This document shows positions 59,527 through 64,000 of a stretch of 64,000 bases of DNA, piece after piece; within the stretch, counting starts at the first letter, position 1, and each line of letters opens with the position of its first letter. The translations under genes were made by a program, and so were the position numbers. This stretch comes from Malachius bipustulatus (lineage: Eukaryota > Arthropoda > Insecta > Coleoptera > Melyridae): the NCBI GenBank assembly GCA_910589415.1, contig OU342630.1, forward strand, positions 67,390,186 to 67,454,185, written 5' to 3'. Below the pieces are notes generated by a model. That model did not search any database. It was not told the DNA's origin and was given only the letters and a program-made list of their open reading frames with translations.

Positions 59527-60547
59527 ATAGAAGTAGGTACACAAAAATATTATACAGGAACGCCACGCGTCTTCTCAGTTCGTTTGCGCGGAAAATAGTT
59601 TAACACGGTGGCACAAAAATAACGATTGGTATAAGTATGAAAATTAATTCACAGTCACGTAGTCTTTAATTAACACTGACAAAAATTATCGATCTAGGTA
59701 TTGAAAAAAATTGTTCCGCGACGTCCTGAGTCTTCACTCTTTGAAAGTTCAAAAGCAAGTCCCTTTTTCTTGTGCCCTGTCTCCGCGGCCCTGAGTTGTC
59801 TTTTCATCCCGCCTCTTTTTCACTGTCCATCTCAGTTTTCGAAACGTCATTCGTCCGTGGATTTTAAGTCATCCCCTTCTTTACATTTTTCCTGGACTTA
59901 GTAGGCTCTGTGATCTTCTATTGGTGGGCACCCTTCAACTACCGCCCCTCGTAGCTTCTCATTGGTTTTGGGTAATTTCGTCACTATCTATCATAGAGTC
60001 TGACAGTTCATCTTCGCAAAGCTTGTTCTCTTAATTGCCTCTGTCAAGCGTAGCAATTTCTAGTCTAAATTTATATGTCATAAATTTCACACTTCACAGT
60101 CAAAAGTAAACCTTTTTGTTGTTTTCTGCGATGGATCTCCTTTAGCCACTTGTTCGAACTGTCGAAGGTTACATCTTATCTAAACATTGGGACCTGATTT
60201 ATATTTCCGTGCCATGCATATGTAAGGTATTCGCTAGCCCTTCGAGGTGGTCCTTTCCTCCACGTGTTTCTTTCTTATGCATTTATAAAGATTTCAGGCT
60301 GATCGAATTGCACCCTTTTAAAGGCGCCAGATGTGATTGCTGCATTCTCCGTCGCCGTGACAAATAACCTACTTGGATTCTAAAATGCGTTGTTTCCAGA
60401 GATTGTATTTCATTGAAGGATTTATGTTAATTTTCCATTATTGTTAAATTCGTTTCTTGATAAGTGGAAAAAATGTAGCGAGATAAAAATAACACTCGTG
60501 AAATGGGCGAAAAAATCTGTTGGGGTATGGTCGGGTTGTCTCACATT

Positions 60548-61226
60548 TGAGATATTGCTTTGACTTATGGTCGTTAAAACTATCAGCGTCAACTGAACGG
60601 AAAATTTAAAATTAATCACTAAAACAGAGTAACTGGAATCGCGCCCGCGTGTCTTGCAAGGCTCGACCGATATCAACATCATATTCACAAGACTTGGCCG
60701 AACTACGAAAGTCTTGCTGATTGATTGAAAAACATCAACTTCTCCATTTTTGGCACATTAAAAGAAATTTATCGGTTAAAGAGTTTTACTGTCTGTAACA
60801 GGGATTTTAGTGAAAACTAGTCAACTAAATGAAATTTTTTTAACAAAATAAAAATTTATTTAAGAGTGCAACCGACAATACGAAGACCAAGAGTTTTATT
60901 GATGATGATGGAAAAAGGATGACAAAGACCGTCAATAGTCTTACGTTTGCTCATCTCAAATTAATAACAAAATCTTTTTTTTTAAGTCTGAAGTGTAAAT
61001 AATGTTTATTCTTAATTAGTAATAAGTAGGTAACTGTAAATATGAAAATAAGAATTTTTATTATTTCCCATCTCAAGTTCCTAAAGTGATCTTTATTTCA
61101 CCGATTTGGTGGGAGCAATCTATTCGTGTAATAAAAGAGAATGATCTATAAACTACTCCGCATGCCTAAGCCCTAATGTTAAAGCAAGCGTTATCAGTGT
61201 AGGATAACAACCCATTACTATTTCAG
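60548..61226. other. Intron end before the Cys-Pro-Cys exon
   Basis: AT-rich sequence with no gene. It ends in the acceptor TTACTATTTCAG at 61226, with a CTATTAC-like branch region. It is the original right flank of the LTR insertion. Confidence 0.5.
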
Positions 61227-64000
61227 AGTTGCTGGAGCAAGAAGATGAAGCGTACTACTATTACGAGTCTTCCAGTAAACAACTAAATAAGCAATCGCAT
61301 GAGGATGAATCTGCCAAAGAGGTGCCTCAGATTCATGAAGACGACACTGCGATTCAGTACGAGCTGGAGGCAGCCCGACCTAGAGATTCACGTCCAGCTG
61401 CCTATGACGTGTACCAGCATTTCGTTAATCTCTACAATCAGAAAGTGACCAGAGGTTTGTCTCATCTCCAGCCTAGCAATATGCAGCCTTACGGAACAAG
61501 TCAGACACTCTACGAACATGATTATCCGCCAGGCATGAAAAAAATTGAGATTAAGTATCCCATCTGCGATGACTACCAGGAACCTCTAAAACATTCTAGT
61601 TCCCAAAGTAAATCTTCTATGCCATCTGTAAGGGATTCAGAGTCTGGTGACGATATTCAGCGTAGAGGTTTCAGTACGTACAAGCCCCGAATTCTCAGAC
61701 AATCTAAAGTCAATCCTGGGTACAGTTCCGGTAAAAAGATGTCCATATTTGTGTCCAGACCTGAGTTTGAAGAAAAACACTGCAAGGAAAATGTAAACGA
61801 TAACATCGATGCGACTTCTAGTGACTTGAAGAAATGTAATGAACTGATTGACAGACAGAAAAAACTGACAGTACAGTATCTAGATCAGAAATCAGATAAT
61901 GGAGACATTACACACAGTAAGGCGACGAAGTCCCCAGGATATAGCTTGAAATCTTCAATACCGAAAGTGACTGAAAAGAAAATCCAAACATTAAAAACTA
62001 ATTGTAAATCAAGTAAAACGGGTGCAGAATCCAAGCTGATAGAAGAGAGCGATTTGGCTTGGATAGAACCTGGTATAGAATTAACGAGTGAAATTCGATC
62101 AAGCTTGCCGATCAACATTTTGCAAACTAATGCAATGCCCGATGACGTCATGCTGTTTGAGAAGAATATACTCGGACCAAATCAGCGTCTGGCAGTTCCT
62201 TGGCCCTCGTACTCAGAGACTGTGACGCCGAAGTCTTCAACTAAGGTGGTCTTTCCCGACACGATGGTATCCAAGGCCTCTTCCGCTACAAAGGACAGCT
62301 TGCCAGCTAGTACAGAGATCCAGAAACGCGGTATTAAAACTGATACTGCATTCTTAATCCATAATGCTGCAATGTATTATAATGATTGTAGGTTACGCCG
62401 TATATTCAGCAAGAAGGATGTAGTTAGTAGTTTAGAAGAGAAGGCAAATGTGTTCAAGGAGAATTGGCATCCAAATTCCCGTTTATACTACCAATGGAGT
62501 AAGTTCAAAAGAGGATACAGTTCGAAAAGTAATGACGACGAAATTGTGGATGAAGATCATGAAGTGGAATGCGAAAACATATCCATCAAAAAAACCCTCT
62601 TGGTGAAAAAAAAATTGCCTATCTTAAAAGCGAGCTACTGTCCATGTCTCGAACAGCCGCAACTAAAATCCGTTAACTTGAAGCGACTAGTCCCCAAACC
62701 CGTGAAGGAGAAGCCAAAAATTTGCTCATCAAAGTGGTCATGTAGAGAGACACCTAGAGCTGACGAGGGTATGATGGTTGAGGCCAAAGAATTACCAGTG
62801 ATTGAACCCAAGGACTGTCCATGCATCCCGAAAGTTTTAAAGGATACGCTAACGCTCAAACGACCACAGAAAGTCCGAGAAGTGAAGGAGCCACCAAAGA
62901 TTTGCAAAGAATTAGGTTCTTGCGCTGACACACCACGGGCCGACAACAATCTTATGGTAACTAGAAAGAGTTTGCAAACATTGACCGCTCCCGACTGCCC
63001 TTGTCCCGAGAAGCCTACTTTAAAATCGGTAAAACTGCATCGTCTACCTCCCGTAAATATTATCGATCCTCCAAAATTATGTCCAGATTCCATTACCACC
63101 TGTCCGGAAAGAGCAGACAGAGAAATAAAGGTAGAGCCAAGGGAACTACCGGTATTGAAGCCACAAGAATGTCCCTGCGTCGAATCGTTTAAGGCGACTA
63201 AACTACCAAAAATGAGGCGACTCCCCAAAGTGTATATAAAATCTGTAAAAGCCAAGTGCAAACCGAAAATTTCCACATGCGACGTTACTCCCAGAGCTGA
63301 TGAAAACTTAAAGATAAATCCCAAGAAGTTGCCCTATATGGCTGCAAAAGATTGCCCCTGCATACCACAACGGAAAATGTCTGAGCTAAAGCTAAGAAAA
63401 CTAAAGAAGAGATTCAAATACGTAGATCCAAAGCGTGTATGCCCCGTCGATAAAATATGTGAGGATGTAGTAAGAGCAGATGATGGTATGAAAGTTGGTC
63501 CAAAAGAGTTGCCCCCTATAGAATCTGGTGATTGTCCCTGCCTTGAAAAGAAAATGAAAGAGGCACCTCCAGTCAAACGATTAAAAGCCAAAGAAGTAAA
63601 AGAGCCCCCTAAAATATGTAAAGTCGTCGTTGATTGTACCGTCTCCAGAGCAGACGAAGGTATGAGGGTATGCAGAAAACAACTACCAGCATATATTCCT
63701 GCGTATTGTCCGTGTATAGAACGGCCGCCAATGAAAATGCACAAACCTCTTCCCAGACTTGACCTGGACTTACCAGAGCCTCCTAAAATCTGTCCGTCAC
63801 AGAACGCCACTTGTGAAGACGCTAAACGATCAGATGACGGTTTGATGGTCGACTCTAAAGTTTTACCAATTTACCAGCCTAAAAGCTGTCCATGTGTGGA
63901 ACAAAAGCCTGGCAAAGATATACCACTTAAACGTTTGCGATTCAAAGACATTCCAGAACCAAAGAAAATTTGTCCTCGGGTAACTTTTTGTGAAGAGATA
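61227..64000 (+). CDS. Exon 3 of the Cys-Pro-Cys repeat gene, open at window end
   Basis: After the acceptor TATTTCAG two bases (AG) complete a Glu codon with exon 2. The frame then stays open for 924 codons to the last base of the window, so the 3' end is missing. The first 470 codons are Cys-poor, acidic then basic, and include a stretch of Tyr (EAYYYYESS). From 62639 the protein consists of repeats of about 59-60 residues. Each has Cys-Pro-Cys, a Lys/Leu/Pro-rich part, PPKIC, a further Cys, RADxxLxV and LP before the next CPC. The RAD...CP spacing recalls the Drosophila Cys-rich DUF1431 proteins, from memory and with low certainty. A mitochondrial presequence followed by CPC repeats suggests a disulphide-linked structural protein, for example of sperm mitochondria. 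Minus-strand frames at 62635-63324 and 63334-63810 are shadows. Confidence 0.72.
62639..64000 (+). repeat. CPC repeats of 174-183 bp, 7 full units and a partial eighth
   Basis: The first Cys codon of Cys-Pro-Cys lies at 62639, 62816, 62996, 63170, 63353, 63533, 63707 and 63887, a spacing of 58-61 codons. DNA identity between units is low while the Cys, Pro, RAD and LP positions hold. The repeats are therefore old and kept by selection on the protein, unlike the 633-bp array in the ankyrin gene. Confidence 0.9.

Larger units (their letters stand above)
47302..60543 (-). mobile_element. Non-autonomous LTR retrotransposon, 13.2 kb, giant LTRs
   Basis: Two direct repeats of 5,622 bp (47302-52923 and 54922-60543) start TGAGAC and end GTCTCA, the inverted TG...CA ends of LTRs, and a CATT target duplication flanks them. 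Read on the minus strand, the order is 5' LTR (right copy), PBS matching tRNA-Phe, a leader with a 24-bp tandem repeat, a gag-like gene, a polypurine tract and the 3' LTR (left copy). The internal region is 1,998 bp and has no protease, RT or integrase, so the element needs proteins from a relative. The size pattern fits LARD-type elements and the gag-only content fits TR-GAG elements, but LTRs of 5.6 kb are exceptional. It lies antisense inside the long intron of the Cys-Pro-Cys repeat gene. Confidence 0.9.
54922..60543 (-). repeat. 5' LTR, right copy, 5,622 bp
   Basis: This is the promoter-side LTR when the element is read on the minus strand. A TATAAAA (59526-59520, minus) would place the start of transcription near 59,490. 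That gives U3 of about 1.05 kb and an unusually long R/U5 of about 4.6 kb. The ATG-started frame at 59238 lies just downstream of that start. Confidence 0.92.

Noticed and set aside
47302..60543. Assembly duplication or segmental duplication of 5.6 kb
   Set aside because: TG...CA ends, PBS, PPT and a 4-bp target duplication are all exactly placed, which a random duplication would not give.
62635..63810. Minus-strand open frames of 229 and 158 codons opposite the CPC exon
   Set aside because: The plus-strand frame has splice phase, ordered Cys repeats and 924 open codons. The minus-strand frames mirror its codon bias.
1..64000. CRISPR array, bacterial operons or rRNA
   Set aside because: No spaced direct repeats, Shine-Dalgarno sites or rRNA sequence were seen. 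Introns and retroelements show animal nuclear DNA.

Overview
The window is nuclear DNA from an animal, almost certainly an insect. It has AT-rich non-coding sequence, GT-AG introns, very long coding exons and many transposons. The transposons are an intact non-LTR element, decayed RNase-H-type and Gypsy-type remnants, TA-flanked MITEs, long foldbacks and an LTR element with giant LTRs. A beetle-like, transposon-rich genome fits, but the sequence does not fix the order. There is no sign of a bacterial replicon, CRISPR array or rRNA.

Region 1 (1-25,030, + strand) is the 3' part of one giant neuronal-type ankyrin gene, probably an orthologue of Drosophila Ank2. A 12.8-kb exon enters from the left edge and carries about 11.7 copies of an almost identical 633-bp (211-residue) repeat. 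A single phase-1 donor at 12767 can join either a short terminal exon (12972-13564) or a second giant exon (13977-21413). A chain of small phase-1 exons follows: a 48-nt exon, a 15-nt microexon, a 105-nt cassette and two last exons ending at 24419. Every junction that I propose keeps frame.

Region 2 (25-40 kb) is a transposon graveyard. It holds an intact two-ORF non-LTR retrotransposon (about 26.7-31.3 kb) and a scrambled Gypsy pol remnant with a minisatellite. It also holds palindromic repeats, a foldback insertion with a 14-bp target duplication, and a decayed R1/I-type element on the minus strand.

Region 3 (40.5-64 kb, + strand) is a second gene, which runs off the right edge. Two small exons (40495-40542 and 41186-41426) encode a mitochondrial-presequence-like N-terminus. 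They join in phase, across an intron of about 19.8 kb, to a long exon from 61227 that encodes Cys-Pro-Cys repeats of about 60 residues. The protein looks like a structural, perhaps sperm-mitochondrial, protein. The intron contains two candidate small genes (46364-46594 and 46914-47207), several MITEs and foldbacks, and a very young antisense LTR element (47302-60543).

That LTR element is the most unusual object here. Its two LTRs are 5,622 bp each and differ, as far as I can see, by three clustered bases. A 4-bp CATT target duplication flanks it. The internal region is only about 2.0 kb and holds a gag-like gene and no pol. It has a primer-binding site matching tRNA-Phe and a polypurine tract. 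The gag frame has no ATG at its start. An ATG-initiated frame inside the LTR ends in the same 16 bases that begin the internal gag frame, with donor and acceptor signals placed so that splicing would join them in frame. This suggests that gag begins inside the LTR.
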